Origin: Helopsaltes ochotensis
Taxonomy: Eukaryota > Chordata > Aves > Passeriformes > Locustellidae
DNA length: 64,000 nucleotides
Assembly (NCBI GenBank): GCA_013400155.1
Contig: VXBM01000675.1
Span: forward strand, 257,021 to 321,020
Direction of reading: 5' to 3'
The first letter of the stretch is position 1. Every line of letters begins with the position of its first letter. This document shows positions 24,775 through 37,760 of the stretch, in pieces. The notes below the pieces were generated by a model. That model saw only the letters and a list, made by a program, of their open reading frames with translations. It did no database searches and had not been told where the DNA came from. Made by a program: the position numbers and the translations under genes.

Positions 24775-25880
24775 GCATTGAGGGCACTGTGTCTCATAAC
24801 ATCCTTGCTGATAAATTAGAGATATATCCTTCATTGATGGACTACTAGATGGATAAGAAACTGGCTGGATGACTGTATCCAAGGATTTGCAATTAATGCC
24901 TCAGTGTCCAAGGGAGATCCCTAATAGGTGGTGCCCCTCAAGGATCTGTATTGGCATTGGTAAGGTCATGTCTTTATTAATGACAGAAACAGTGGATTAA
25001 GTGCATTCTCAGCCAGCTTGCAGAAGACACTAAGGTGAATGGTGCAGCTGGTGTGCTGAAGGGACTGGATGCCATCCAGAGGAGCCTTGACAGGCCTGAG
25101 GACTGAGACAATGTGAACCTCATGAAGTTCAACCACATCCAATTGATATGAGCAGTCACCAGCATCAGTAGAGGCTGTGAACTGAGATCAGCCCTGCATG
25201 ACTTGGGCATATTGGTAGAAGAAAAGTTAGATATCAATCTGCTGCATGCCCTTTCAGCCCTGAAAACCAATTGTATGCTGGGCTGCACAAAAAACAATGC
25301 GGCCAGCAGAGTGAGGGAGAGGATTCTGTCCCTTTGCCCTGCTCTTGTGAGACTCAACCTGCTGTATTGCATCCAGCTCTTGGGTTCCCAGCACAGAAAT
25401 GAGAAGGACTTGTTAAATGAAGGTGATGAAGATGATGAGTAGCCTGAAAGAGGCTCTCCTGTGAAGACAGAGAGTTGAGATGGTTTAGCCTGGAGAAGAA
25501 AAGACTCCGGTAGAGATTTTTATTGTGGTTTTTCAACTTATATTTTTCATACATATGTCTTACATAATTATTTCTTATAAGAAAGACTTTTACCTGGACC
25601 TTTAGTAGGGGTAGCAATTTAAAATTGAAGGACTGTCAATTGAGATTGGCCATAAGATAGAAATGTTGTACTGTAGTGGTAGTGAGACACTGGAACAGAT
25701 TCCCAGAGAAGCTGTGGATGCTCCACCTCTGGAAGTGTTCAACCAGATTGGACGGGCTTTTGAGTAACCTGGATTAATGGAAGGTGTCCCTGCCTGTGAT
25801 AGAGGTTTTGGTCTAGATGAGTTTAAATTCAAAGTTCAAAAAACCTTAAACCATTCCATGACCATGATTCTAAGGATCTT
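24775..25880 (+). mobile_element. CR1 LINE, reverse transcriptase to 3' end, degenerate
   Basis: Matches the CR1 frame in pieces: AAGAAACTGGCTGGATGACT, then LGILVEEKLDIN, ALVRLNLLYCIQL and SRVRERILSLCPAL-like residues. It then runs through the 3' UTR to the terminal CCATGATTCTAAGG-like repeats. Frameshifts and stops throughout. It lies head-to-head with the preceding copy. Confidence 0.85.
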
Positions 25881-26402
25881 CCTTCTTCTGAAGATATCCA
25901 TCTTTTTTTTTTTCCACCCAAAGGTAGTAACAGTGTTCAAAATTTTATAGTGCTTTTTACTTCTTGATTCTCAAGTTGACATGAGGCACACGTACCTATG
26001 CCCTTGTTGATACCTCCAGAAGAGAATCCTGACAGAATTCACAAAATTGTCACAATGTTATTCCCAAAGGCAATGCTGAGGCAAAATTGTTCTGCTGGAA
26101 ATGCATCTGCAAAAGGACTGGACAAACTTTACTGTCTTTACAGATTTATGAACACATACCATAATACCACAAAGCAGAATACCAAGACACAAAGAAATGC
26201 TGCAGAGGCTGTGAATGAAAGTTAAGAAGCATTGGATCACTTGTCCTTTTTAGCCAAGAGTTGTCCAAGAACATTGTTTCATCGTGCTTGGTGTTCTTTA
26301 CTTCCTCACCTCAATTTATTGACTAGATTGTAACTAACAGCACTTTTTCAGTTCTCTTTTTGTGTGACTCCTCTTTATGCTGTAGTCTTTCTGCTCCATA
26401 TC
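25881..26402. other. Intergenic spacer
   Basis: Unique-looking A/T-rich sequence between two CR1 copies. Nothing recognised. Confidence 0.5.
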
Positions 26403-27190
26403 ACACACAGAATCTTTTATGCTGGAAAATACCTCTAAGACCATTGAGTCCAACCTTTGACTGATCACCACCTTGTCAACTGGACCATGTCACCAAGTGC
26501 CACATCCAGTCATTTCTTGAACACCTCCAGGGATGGTGACTCCACCATCTCCCTGGGCAGCCTGTTCCAATGTTTAACAACCTTTTCCCTGAAGAAATTC
26601 TTCTTGATGTCCAACCTGAACCTTCCATGGTGCAGCCTGAGGCTCTGTCCTTTTGTCTTGTTGCTGGTAGCCTGGGAGAACCACCCCACCTTGCTACACG
26701 CTCCTTCCAGGCAGCTGTAGAGAGTGATAAGGTCGTCCCTGAGCCTCTCCAGACTGCACACGCTCAGCTCCCTCATCAACCTTGTGCTCCAGACTCTTTC
26801 CCAGCTCCATTGCCCTTCTCTGGGCAAGCTCCAGCACCTCAATGTGTTTCTTGTAGCAAGGAGCCCGGAACTGGACACTGGACTAGGGGTGTGGCCTCAG
26901 CAGTGCCAAGTATGGGGGGACAGTCGCAGCCCTGGTCCTGCTGGCTGCACTATTGCTCATTCAGACCAGCATGGTACTGCCTTTCTGGCCACCGGGCACG
27001 CACTGGCTCATGTTCAGCCACTGTCAAGCAGCATCCTCACATCCTTTCCTGCCATCATCCTGCCAGTTTTCCAGCACCACTGCCCCAGCTTATAGCACTG
27101 CAGGGGACTGTTCTAACCCAGGGACGGGACCCAGCACTTGGCCTTGTGGTTCCTGTGGTACCTTGTACATGAGGTTGTCTCAGCCTAAGT
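26403..27190 (-). mobile_element. CR1 LINE 3' fragment
   Basis: Starts at ACACAGAATC on the plus strand and carries the antisense 3' UTR and C-terminal reverse transcriptase (minus strand: KFFFREKVVKHWNRLPREMV). 5' truncated at about 27190. The long plus-strand open frames at 26570-27172 and 26724-27095 are by-products of this GC-richer repeat. Confidence 0.88.
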
Positions 27191-27661
27191 GAATGGATGA
27201 ATACTATCACATTCAAGTTTGTTCTCAGACATGTTTTGTTGCCTTGCATTATTCAAGGATTGTTATGGTTTACACAAAGTTGTCTTCAGATTTCCTTAAA
27301 ACTTCCAGTAAATTTTCCAATATTTTTAAATGCGCTTTTCAGTTTTTCACATTAGTGACATGAAGAGATGTCCTTTTCCATTCAAGTTATAAGCCAACAC
27401 ACTAAACACAAGGCTGTTAAACTGTGACGTGTTCCATGGCTGCTCCCTTCATTCATATATGTAGCAAAATTTTGTGTAAACAAGAGACAACTGTGATCCT
27501 ATAGTCTGATGATCTATGCACCACTGGCAACACCTGAGGTTGTGTGTGCTTATTCAAATATCTGTAGGAAAACCTTGATTAATAATTTGCCAGTAGTAGA
27601 GAATTCATTATATTCTTCAATAAGGTGTGCCAAACTATTTTCATTGAAACTACCATTCCTG

Positions 27662-27712
<51 letters not shown>

Positions 27713-30700
27713 AAAAAAAGACACTTTATTTATAATTTGAATTTGTTCACGTCAGATTTCCAAACAAAAAAATATTTTTATACTGAGTAGGAAAACTCTT
27801 TATGAAAGTTGTGCTTTCACTGGTACCAAGCATATCCCTTCACTTCTGCTTGACAACCTAAATGGATTGCATTTTTTGTTTTTCAAGATACAGCCTATTT
27901 TCCCAGCTTAAATGTTCCTTATGTTTTTTTCTGATTCTTTCTGATTTCAGTGTCTGTCATGGACATTGGGAACTCAATGCCATATGCTAGAAACAATCAT
28001 GGTAAAGCCAAATGCAGAGGTTATGTAATGTCCCTATTTATACTGCTAAAACCAGCATGCTTGCTGTTTTGCTTGTACTGTTGCACTGACAAGTCATATT
28101 GCCTTTTAGATCACAATAAATCCTATGTCTCAGTTACCTGCAGAATAAATGCAATATACATCAGTCACGCATGAGCATACGTCTTATATTTGTTTCTGTC
28201 TATGCACGCACAATTTACTTGAGACAGAGCAGTCGAAGTGTCCAGATCACAGAAGTGGATTCTAGTATTTACTACTCTTCCTATCTGTGTCTTTTGCAGA
28301 GTGTACCAGTGACAATTTGTATTATTTTTTTTTCAAATGGCTGTCAAGAAGAATTTGGAGCACAGCATCAGTGTCTCACAGTTCTAGTGGAGATACCAAA
28401 ATTCACTTTCACATGAATATTGTGGCTAGAGGTCTGTTATTCTCATATGAATTAGTGGGATGGTCAACAACAGACTGTGTATGGTACCCCATCTTGTATT
28501 ATTTCTGATAAAACAGATTGGTTAAATATTCAGAGTGAAGTTTTCTAAAATTTTCAGTATTGTTTTTAGAATTTTACCACTCCATTACAGCAGAAAAATC
28601 TAATTTAAGAGGAAAAAAACCACTCAAAAAATCATTGAGGTAAATATTTCCTGTGCTTTTTTTCTTTCATCATTTCTTTCAAAGCTTGTGGGAAAGAGCA
28701 GTGGTATCTCTACTCCAAAGCATCTGTGTGCATCAGCTGGCACACACTTGTAAATCTTTGCTCTGAAGTTCTTTAAAAATCATTAAATTAAAAACATGAA
28801 ACAACTTGTCAAGGTTTCCCAGATGAGGCATATTGAATGTCAGCTCATCAAGGATCTGGGGACTGAGCCATGCACTTACACCCTCACTTCCCCCAGCATT
28901 AAGCTCCCAATTATCAACCTCAGTCTGAGCAGGGAGGTCTCTGCTGACCCAGTGTTGTCAGGCAGAATGTCACACAGGCTCCTGCTGTGTCACCTCTGTC
29001 TTGTGTGTTGCTGGCTAAGAATGCTGGGCATCTCCTGGCACTCATCTTCGCCCAGCCCTCTGATCTCCAGAGTCTCCCTTCACTTCCAGGAAGTTGTCTT
29101 TTTTTTTTTTTTACCCAGTCTTTTCCAGGCTCCAGCTTTTCTAGCCCAAATAGTCTATGTGCTGAAGCAGAATATATCATTAGTCTCTTACGTGGTTTCT
29201 TACATCCCTTCAAAAATTGGAAAATACAGGACATGCCATCTGTATTTAAATCAGGTATTATCAATATTTACAGATCTATCCCATGATCCTTGCAACTATC
29301 AAGTAGCTGGCTGCTTCCTGGGAACACACAAATTCTGCTCCATGCATCTACTCTCATACACACAGGTATTCAATTATCTGCTGTCTGCTAGCATTTACAG
29401 TGAAGGTATTTTTTCATCTGTGGCAGAAGCAAGACTTTTTGTGATTCAGAAGTTCTGTCGTGACTCACAGGCTCTTTTGATATGCAAGTATGATGCTTTA
29501 AATAGTACACCATGACAGAAAGACAGAGCAGGCAAAATGGATTGTCTGCTTTGAGAATCTTGGTCTCTGGTAAGTCACACTCATTCACACACTTTCAGTG
29601 TTAAAACACTGTAATTTGTGGTTTTTTTCTATTAGATACAACAGGAAAAAAAAAAAAAAACCAACCCACAACTAAGCCTTTGTAAAAGGCAGTTAATTTA
29701 TGCAAATCAAATAGGCTCCTTTTTCTCAGTCCTCCACATAGAGCTGCAGAAAAACAGCTGAGGCACCTACCACAGTTTCTCAGTGGGTGCTTCACTGTCT
29801 AGGGGAAGAGCTGTTCTCTCCTATTGCTCTGTCAAGTGAGAGAGAAATGGATGTCTGTACAAACAGGTAAGCACCAGCCAAAAACACTCTTTCTGTTCTG
29901 GCTGTGTCTTTTGAGAAAGAGAACTCCTACACTGTGACTCTACAGCCAAACAAGTTTTGATGTGTCCCAACCCTACAGCTTCCAAAATACACAGGCAGAA
30001 ACACCTGCTTGGCTGTGGAAAAAGAAAAGAAAATCCTTTACATACCCAGGACAGGTTCTATAACTCCCACAGTATCAACATTGATTTCTAATTTTATTCT
30101 GAAAAATGGATGTTATAGAAAATGCTTCACTCTAGTTTTTTTTGCTTTTAAAATGATTTTTATCCAAGAGATTTAAGTAAAACATTACCTCCTGTGAGTG
30201 CCTGAAAATTTTAAGTGCTAGTCAATGACTTTATAGCTGTACTTGCAGAAACTACAGACCTCCCAAGCCTGCAAGATTAGAGATCATGTATGTGTGCCAT
30301 TCTTCAGTGGAGGCTCTGGGTATGTAGATTCCATGATAAAGCCAGACAGATTTTGAAACTGTCACATAACTGGTATCCAGTATTGCAGAAACGACTACCA
30401 AGAGGGAAAACCATCTTCACTGTGCAGAAGGGGATTGCCAACACCCAGGGGCAGTCCCAAGCAGGATTATGATCAGTTAGCTGGTGATCTGGGTACAAGA
30501 GATGTGTGGCAACTCCTGGTTTCCAGGAAACACATGGTTGCTCCAGAGGCGTTTGCACGGCACAGCTGGTGGCCAGGGGTCACTGGGAAACTAACGAAGC
30601 TGGATGTGTCTGGGGTATTCCAGAGCCATGTGCTAGCAAAATACAGACCATTTTAAACAATAATTAACCATGTTCCAGTGATGCCAGGTCTGGTGTGTCA

Positions 30701-32327
30701 GATCAGGGAAATCGCGCAAGCAAGATTCTGACTGGAAAATGTCATGGGCTGCTCAATTACCCCTGCTGATTTCTTGCTACGAGTGGTGATGCTCCTCAAA
30801 CATTGACCTCAAAGCTCTGCGGTTGCAAAACTTAAATCCCATGTATGTTTAGAACTATTGAATCACACTGGAACTGGCTGAAATGAAATAACAGGAAGTG
30901 ATTTTGAAATGGTTGCTATTAGACTTCCTGATTTTACCTCATCTGTATAATCACATAATTGTTTTAAAGAAAAGGGTATCAAATTTTAAGGAAGGCCGAT
31001 CTGAAGAGAAAGCCTTGTTTGCGTCTTTCACTTCTCAGCTGAACCGGTGTTTGAACTAAAAAAGCCAGGCTATTTTGACACCGTCAAACTACAAAAGAAA
31101 AAGTGGGCAACTGTGTTATACACCACAAAATGAAACTGGAGTTTATACTTGACCATACTTTTGGCAGCAAAATACAGCAGAAACACAAGATTTTGTGCGT
31201 ATTAAAATTTTATTTAATTACTGATAGGGACCCATTTCTTTCTCCAGGGAGAAAGAATGTTTATATTGTGAAGCAACTTTGTACAGTGAAGGGTTTGATC
31301 AGAAAAGCCAGATTGTCGTTAATTCTCTAGGCAACATAATAGAACTAGTTTTGGGACTGAGAAGATACCTTTTCTAATACCTTGTAATGGTTAAAGACTA
31401 AGCAACTGATTAGTTGAAGGTTGTATTAATACTAACAGCAACTCAGTGTGCCTTAAACAAAAATAGCAACACCCACCAGAATTCGTTAACTCCTCACTGC
31501 CAAATAACTTCATTCATTTCCCACATGCAACCACCCACTTTGTTGATAACTCATTCTTTTAAATCATGCTCAGATGAACCTGATTAAAGATAGTTTTCAG
31601 TTTTCAGTTTTTAAAGACTGTTTACATATTATATGTTTTTGCAGTGAAAGCGTGCCTGCTAAGACAATACCTATTTCACAAGAGGTACAGATGAGCTTGT
31701 ATGTGCAAGCCTAATCAGTGCTTCCAGGCCTGAATTTTTCCTGTTTTTCTGACTGAAGATTCTGAAATTATATGTCTCACTTAGCAGCAATTCTTTTTGT
31801 TGTGGCTGTCCAATCTCCATTGGGTGCTTGCTTGCACAGCCAAAAAAGAGCTTTTTCTTAGCTTTCTGCTTAACAGATCTCTAACTGAGGTATAAAAAGT
31901 TTCAGAGAGGCGGTTTCAATGTGGGGGATGTGAAACAGCTTATTATACTAGCCCTGAAACTCCTACTCTCAAAGTATTTTCTTAAAGGGCTTTTGAGATT
32001 TCTACTTCAAAATTTGGAAGTTTAATTTTTTCTTCAAGAAGAGATCTCAAGGAGAGTGTGAGGAGACAGAGCTGAGGTCAGCCTGTCTCTTATAATGAAA
32101 TGGCCTCTACAAGTAGTTGTTCTGTCAGGTTGTTCTTTCAGATGATAAGTTATTCTCTCATAATTATAGCGGCTGCAGGTCATATACCTGTTCTCTAAGC
32201 CATTTCAAAGGCCCCAATTACGACAGACTGTGGCTAGACAGACTTTAGATGAAGAATCTGGGAATTCAGTAACAGGAGGACAAGAAAGGAAGGGAGAGAA
32301 TAAAAATATATTAACTTATTTCACATC
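27191..32327. other. Intergenic, no gene recognised
   Basis: 5.1 kb. Contains a poly-A tract (27664-27719) and a 239-codon plus-strand open frame (28796-29515) of unknown meaning. No known repeat family is recognised. Confidence 0.5.
27664..27719. repeat. Poly-A tract
   Basis: 47 A, one G, then 8 A. No retroposed body is recognised upstream. Confidence 0.9.
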
Positions 32328-32660
32328 TGTCCTGATTCCAGCCAGGACAGGGTTAATTTTTGCGGTAGTCAGGATGGGGATGGCCAGAACCCAGAAGTTA
32401 TTCTCTATCACCTCAATTCATTGCTAGAAGTGGGAGAAGGGAGTCTCTTCCAGGGAGAAGGGCTCTCTTCTGGTCACAGTTGTAGGTGAGCATTTTACAT
32501 GAGAATCACTCTCTTTTGTACATTCTGTCAGTAGTATTGATGCTGTTCCTGTTAATTTTCTTATCTCATCGCTGTTTCCAGTAAATTTGTTCTTATCTTG
32601 AACCATGGTCTTTGCCTTTTTTGGCCCCAGCTCCCCTCTCACGAGCAGTGCACGTTTTTA
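32328..32660 (+). mobile_element. Endogenous retrovirus LTR fragment
   Basis: Starts TGTCCTGATTCCAGCCAGGA then CAGGGTTAATTTTT, the characteristic 5' edge of a widespread avian ERV-L-type LTR. The 3' limit is uncertain and no target duplication was found. Confidence 0.65.
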
Positions 32661-34144
32661 GTGGGAGCACAGAACTGGGGAATACCATTCCTAAACAATA
32701 AGACATCAAACTAATTTCCTTATTTCCCACTAGAAGTTCCATAAGAAGAGGCTGCAATAAGATTTGCATCTCCCATGAACTCAAATTACATATCACTGCA
32801 TATCACTACATATCACTGCAGCTGCAGCAGTAAAACTTCATTTGTAAGGTTTGTAATGAGTACTGTGAATAGCATAATAAAGAAGGACCCAATAAAAAAA
32901 TTGATGATTTTATTCTGGAAAAAAAATGAGTCCATTGTTCTTAACAAAACCGAAGGGAATTTTTCCTGTGCATAATTCCCTTCTTTCTGTTTTGGGACGA
33001 CTGGGTAAAACTGTTTCCTCAGTATTTCTAACAGTACTTCTACAGGTGCTTTAGCAGATACTTGAGAAACTGGTTGGTTTTATATGTGAATGATTGGTTG
33101 CTGCTTTCTGCATTAGGGAAGCTCTGCAGAATTACAGAAGGTATCATGTATGTTTCCATACTATACCTCTGCTTCAGAATAACATCATTTTCAGTGTGAG
33201 GTTTTTTTATTTATGAGCTAACTGTTTGGGAAGTGTGATTAAATTTTATTTCTGTTCTTAATAACAGGGAAGTCCTTTTCTCATGTCTCCTTTTTACCTC
33301 ATAAAAATACATACATTTCATGGCTAAACTGAATTTCTCTTTCAAGATTCTCAGCGTTGTGTTTATACTGAGCCTGACACACAGAGGCCACCTTGCCTCA
33401 TAGATTGGTCCTTAATGGAGTTGAGCTGACTTCCACTGTACAGTCAGTCATCCTGAAGATTCAATGAACTCTAAAGGTGGAACACATGTTCAGGAATCTA
33501 AAATATTATTACAGGTCTTTCCTTTTGGATCTTTCTCTACCTTAACAAATGAATGTGGTTTTTTGAATTAAATATTTTCAGCCCATGTGCAATAGGAGAA
33601 ATAAAGGAAAGTAGTTTGCATTTTATTTTCCAAAACTATATAGAAATGAGAGAGTCTAGAGCTGCTACTAGGATGGTACATATTGACTATTCCATAGAAT
33701 GATCATTTTATTCAGGAAAACTTGATGGACAGAAAGCAGCAAAAGAGACATTCTGCACATTATGATCCCTAAGAATTTCTTTATTGTGTACATATTTCAG
33801 CATCCTGCAGAATACAGCTGCCACACAAAAGGATAAAATGCAGCAAAAGTAGAATAATTTTTCTGTTGAATAAACATGTCAGGTGATCTTCCATCTAGCT
33901 TTGGGAGTTACAAGAATTTGGCACTGGCTCCCACTTTCCAACCACCCAGCCTCTAAAAAAGCAAGCATTTCACAGCTGAAGAAAACTTCAGCTCCATCCA
34001 CAAATGTAGCTCCATTTGTGTTTACTTCAGATGAGTATCTCATTTATTTCTGCAAATGTAAATTCTTTGGATTAAGAGTTTTACTGCAGGGAATCTGTCT
34101 CCAGCAGCAACAAACACCCTTGGTAAATTCTTGCTGACCACTCT
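32661..34144. other. Intergenic, nothing recognised
   Basis: A/T-rich. Contains a short 10-bp tandem repeat (CATATCACTG x3 with one change) at about 32790-32820. No gene. Confidence 0.5.
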
Positions 34145-35020
34145 TCCCCACTGCCTTCTCTCTCAGGTGTTCAGATGTGGGCTCCAGGCTGTCTGCCTCC
34201 TTGATTTTACCCCAGACTGATGGTCAGCCAACAGTCGTGTGGTTCCTCAAGGTGGTTTTTGCCATTTTTTGAGGTTAGCTGTGACACTTTTCTTTTTCCA
34301 GTTGTTGGGGTTCTCCCTGATATCTACATCCTTTGAAAGCTGATGGAAACTGGTTGTGCAAGGACATCAGCTACCTCCCTCAGCACCCTGGGGTGTAGCA
34401 GGGCAGGTCCCAGGATGTGTGTGGGTGTTAAGTGCTCCTGTATGATCCCTGACTTGACCATTAAACTAGGCTGGTAGCTCCTCCTTCACTGAGTGCAGAG
34501 GCCTGGCAGACTTTGCTGGTGACAACAAGAAGGGTGGCGAAGACCTGCCTTATCCATGTCTGCTGCCACTGAATCACCAACCCCATCCTGCAATGATCAG
34601 CCTCCTGTGACTACTGCAGTAGTAAAAGCATCCACTGCCCCGACATTTCCTGCAAGCCACTGGAATTTTGGCTGTCCTTATTCTGCCTCTACATGCCTTA
34701 GCAGTGTTTATTTATTCCTTCTATCTATCCTGCCCCTGTCCCCCACCTGTATTTACATTTCTTTGTTGAAGGTGTGTCACGACTTCTTGCTTCATCAAGA
34801 TGGCCTCCTGATACGTCTCCTCGTTTTCATGAGGGTGGACAATTCTTGTACTTGGAAAATGCTGTCCCTGGAGGCCAACAATCTTTGCTGGAATTCTTTC
34901 CCCTTCAGAGATACCTCCTATGAGATCCCACCTGCAAGTTCTCTGAAAAAGGCAAAGATTTTGTGCTTGAAGTCCAAGGTCTGTTCTCTGATGTTGTTCT
35001 CCAGCCACACCTCTCAAGTC
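34145..35020 (-). mobile_element. Decayed CR1 fragment, endonuclease-to-RT linker region
   Basis: Plus-strand text CTCCCTCAGCACCCTGGGGT and CTTGAAGTCCAAGGTC resembles antisense CR1 ORF2 upstream of the reverse transcriptase. Very degenerate. The open frame 34556-35149 crosses this segment and the next and is not a gene. Confidence 0.55.
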
Positions 35021-35029
35021 CAGAACAGA

Positions 35030-35500
35030 AAACTTAGGAATCAGGAGAATAAAACTCTTTGGTCCACCATAGGAGAGGATCAGTTTCAAGAGCACCTAAG
35101 GGACCCAAATGTGCACAAGTCCATGAGACCCAATGGGATTCATCCATAGGTCCTGAGAGAGTTGGCAGATGAAGTTGCTAAGCCACTACTCATAATTTTT
35201 GAAAAATCATGGCAGTCTGGTAAAGTCCCTGATGACTGGAAAAAAGGAAATATAACATGCATTTTTTAAGAAAGGAAAAAAGACCCAGGGAACTGAAGAC
35301 CAGTCAGTCTCACTTTAGTACCAGAAAAGATCATGAAACAAATTCTGCTGGAAATTTTGCTGAGGCACATGGAAAACAAAGAGGTGATTGGTAACAGGCA
35401 ATATGCCTTTACAAAGGGGAAATCATAGCTTACAAATTTGGTGACCTTCTAGGATGGGGCTACAGCATTGGATAGGGGCAGAGCAACACCTTAACGTTCT
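35030..35500 (+). mobile_element. CR1 reverse transcriptase fragment
   Basis: Sense-strand traces of the RT domain in order: DPNVHKSMRPNGIHP, VLRELADEVAKPL, WQSGKVPDDWKKGN, ENKEVIGNRQYAFTKGKS and LTNLVTF, separated by stops and frameshifts. 3' truncated, followed at once by antisense CR1. Confidence 0.8.
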
Positions 35501-35505
35501 GTGAT

Positions 35506-35816
35506 CACGTTTCCTTATATGGAAAAAATGTTCTCCTCATGTTCAACAAGTTTGTCATCCTCAAATACTCCCTGGCCTTCTCTGCAGAGCTGCTCTCCAG
35601 CAGGTCTGCCCCTGACCTTTGCTGGCACTTGGGGTGCAGGTGCAGCACCCTACACTTGCCCTTGTTTAACCTCATTAGGATTCTCTCCACCCAAATCTGC
35701 AGCCTATGAAGGTCCTGCTGAATGTCAGCACAGCCTTCAGGTGGATCAGCCACTCCCCCCAGTTTCCTATTATCAGCAAACTTACTGAGGGTACATTCTA
35801 TCCCTTCATGCAGGTG
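35506..35816 (-). mobile_element. CR1 reverse transcriptase C-terminal fragment
   Basis: On the minus strand PPEGCADIQQDLHRL and ILMRLNKGKCRVLHLHP match the conserved CR1 block around NLMRFNKAKCKVLHLG. It is a separate copy from the neighbour at 35817, because the order of parts is not that of one element. Confidence 0.8.
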
Positions 35817-36297
35817 ACAGAATCACAGAATATCCTGAGTTGGAAGGGACCCACAAGGATCATTGAGTTTGATTCCTGGCCCTGCATAGCACCATTTCCA
35901 AGAATCACACCAGTTGCCTCAGAGTATTGGCCAAATGCTCCTTGAACTCTGTCAGTATTGGAGCTGTGACCCTTCCCTGGGGAGCCCGTTCCAGTGCCCA
36001 GCTACTCTGGGTGAAGAATCTTCTCCTGATATCCAGCCTAAAGCTCTCCTGACATAACTTCAGCCCATTCTCTCAGATCCTGTCACTGGTTATCCCAGAG
36101 AAGACATCAGTGCCTGCCCCTCCACTTCCCCTCATGAAGATTTTGAAGACTGTGATGAAGTCTCCCCTCAGTCTCCTCTTCTCCAAGCTGAATAGACCAA
36201 GAGATCTCAGCTGCTCCTCACAAGGCTTCCCCTCAAGGCCCTTCACTGTCTTTGTGGTCCTCTTTTGGACATTCTCTAACAGCTTAATATCTTTTTT
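35817..36297 (-). mobile_element. CR1 LINE 3' end, truncated
   Basis: Starts with ACAGAATCACAGAATATCCT and TTGGAAGGGACCCACAAGGA, the classic antisense CR1 3' end. The minus strand also encodes LLENVQKRTTKTVKGLEG and SLEKRRLRGDFITVFK. 5' truncated after about 480 bp. Confidence 0.9.
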
Positions 36298-37363
36298 AAT
36301 AAATCCTGATTCCATCAAATACCTTTGAGGAGTGACAACTCCCTCTCTTTCCTGTCAAGAGTTTCAGGAATAAACATGCTCCTAAAGCACTTTTGGTTTT
36401 TTTAGGGTAGAAATGGCAGTAATGGTATCTTTCCCCATTTCCATGGTGGCTCAGAGCAGCTAACAAGGGCTCAGACATGTCACACTTACTCTTTGTATTG
36501 AATTTGCAAGACCATGTGCCTGAAGCTTGTCAGTCTCGTTGGCTGAATTTTTGTTGACCTGCAGCTTTCTTTTTATTGTCTCAGCTGTGAAAGCAATTCA
36601 TCTAATTGAGCAGGTGCTGGTGATGATTCTGTTTTACTTGTGTGTAGTACAAACCACATTTTTTTTACAGATAACAGATAACAGTAACTAGCAGTCATTC
36701 TATGCAGAATCAGGTAATTACACCTCTGACACAATGACATAACGCAGAAAAACCCAGGCCTGGTGCAAAAGCAGAGGCCTTGAAAAGCAGACATGCACAA
36801 TATGATGCAGAGGAGTACAGGCATGAGGTGATAGAAAGTGGGGAACAAGCTTGGCACTGGAGAGAGGCTCTGCAGTTATAAACAACTCTCCTGTGATCAG
36901 TTAAAGAAATCCAGATCCAGAGCTGGCCAGAACTGGTTTTAAAGATAACAAAGGAACAAATAAATGACAACTGCCATATGTGGAGAGCACCATATATAGT
37001 AAATTTGGGTGTAGCATGATGCTACCTACCACTGAAGAAAAAGGAAAGTGTAAAAAAGTCATGCTAGTAAATGTGTACAAATGACCTCATGTGGCTCCTG
37101 GAGAGAGAAAGAAGAAACCAGTGATATCAGTATCTTTTTACTCCTGAATGATTCATGAGGCTGACATTACCCTCTCTAGAGCCCAAATCTATCGACTTCT
37201 AGACGCAGGGGAGAAGCGGAAAGATCAGCTCTAGAAAAATGTGGATAAAAACTACTGAATGAGGATGTTTCAATTTTAATTTTATTGTTACCAAAACTTT
37301 TTCATATTGAAGTGATTTTACTGAAATAGCACTGATTTATCTTCTGTAATAATTAGATCTAGA
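36298..37363. other. Intergenic, nothing recognised
   Basis: About 1 kb. No repeat family or gene identified. Confidence 0.5.
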
Positions 37364-37760
37364 TCACAGAATCATTAAGATTCAAAAAGACCTCCAAATC
37401 ACTGAGCCCACCCTTTGACTGAACACCACCATGTCAATTGGACCATAGCACCAAGTGCCATTTCTTGAACACTTTCACTGAGCAGCCTGTTCAGTGCTTG
37501 ACAACCCTTTTACTAAAGAAATTCTTCCTGTTGCCCAGCCTGAACTTCCTCTGGCACAACTTGAGGCTATTTCCTCTTGTCCTGTTACTTGATTCCTGGG
37601 AGAAGAGACCAACACCACCAGGTTACAACCTCATTTCATGTAATGGTAGAGAATGATAAGGTCTCTCTGAACCTTCTTTTCTCCAGCTAAACAATCCCAG
37701 CTCCACCAGCCATTCCTCATATGCCTTACTCTGTAGACACTTCCCCAGCTTCATTGCCCT
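37364..37760 (-). mobile_element. CR1 LINE 3' end, truncated
   Basis: CACAGAATCATTAAGATTCA, then the same 3' UTR text as the copy at 26403 (ACACCACCATGTCAATTGGA, TTCTTCCTGTTGCCCAGCCT). About 400 bp. Confidence 0.87.

Noticed and set aside
26570..27172. 200-codon and 123-codon plus-strand frames
   Set aside because: Antisense readings of a CR1 3' region.
34556..35149. 197-codon plus-strand frame
   Set aside because: Crosses from antisense CR1 into sense CR1 reverse transcriptase; repeat-derived.
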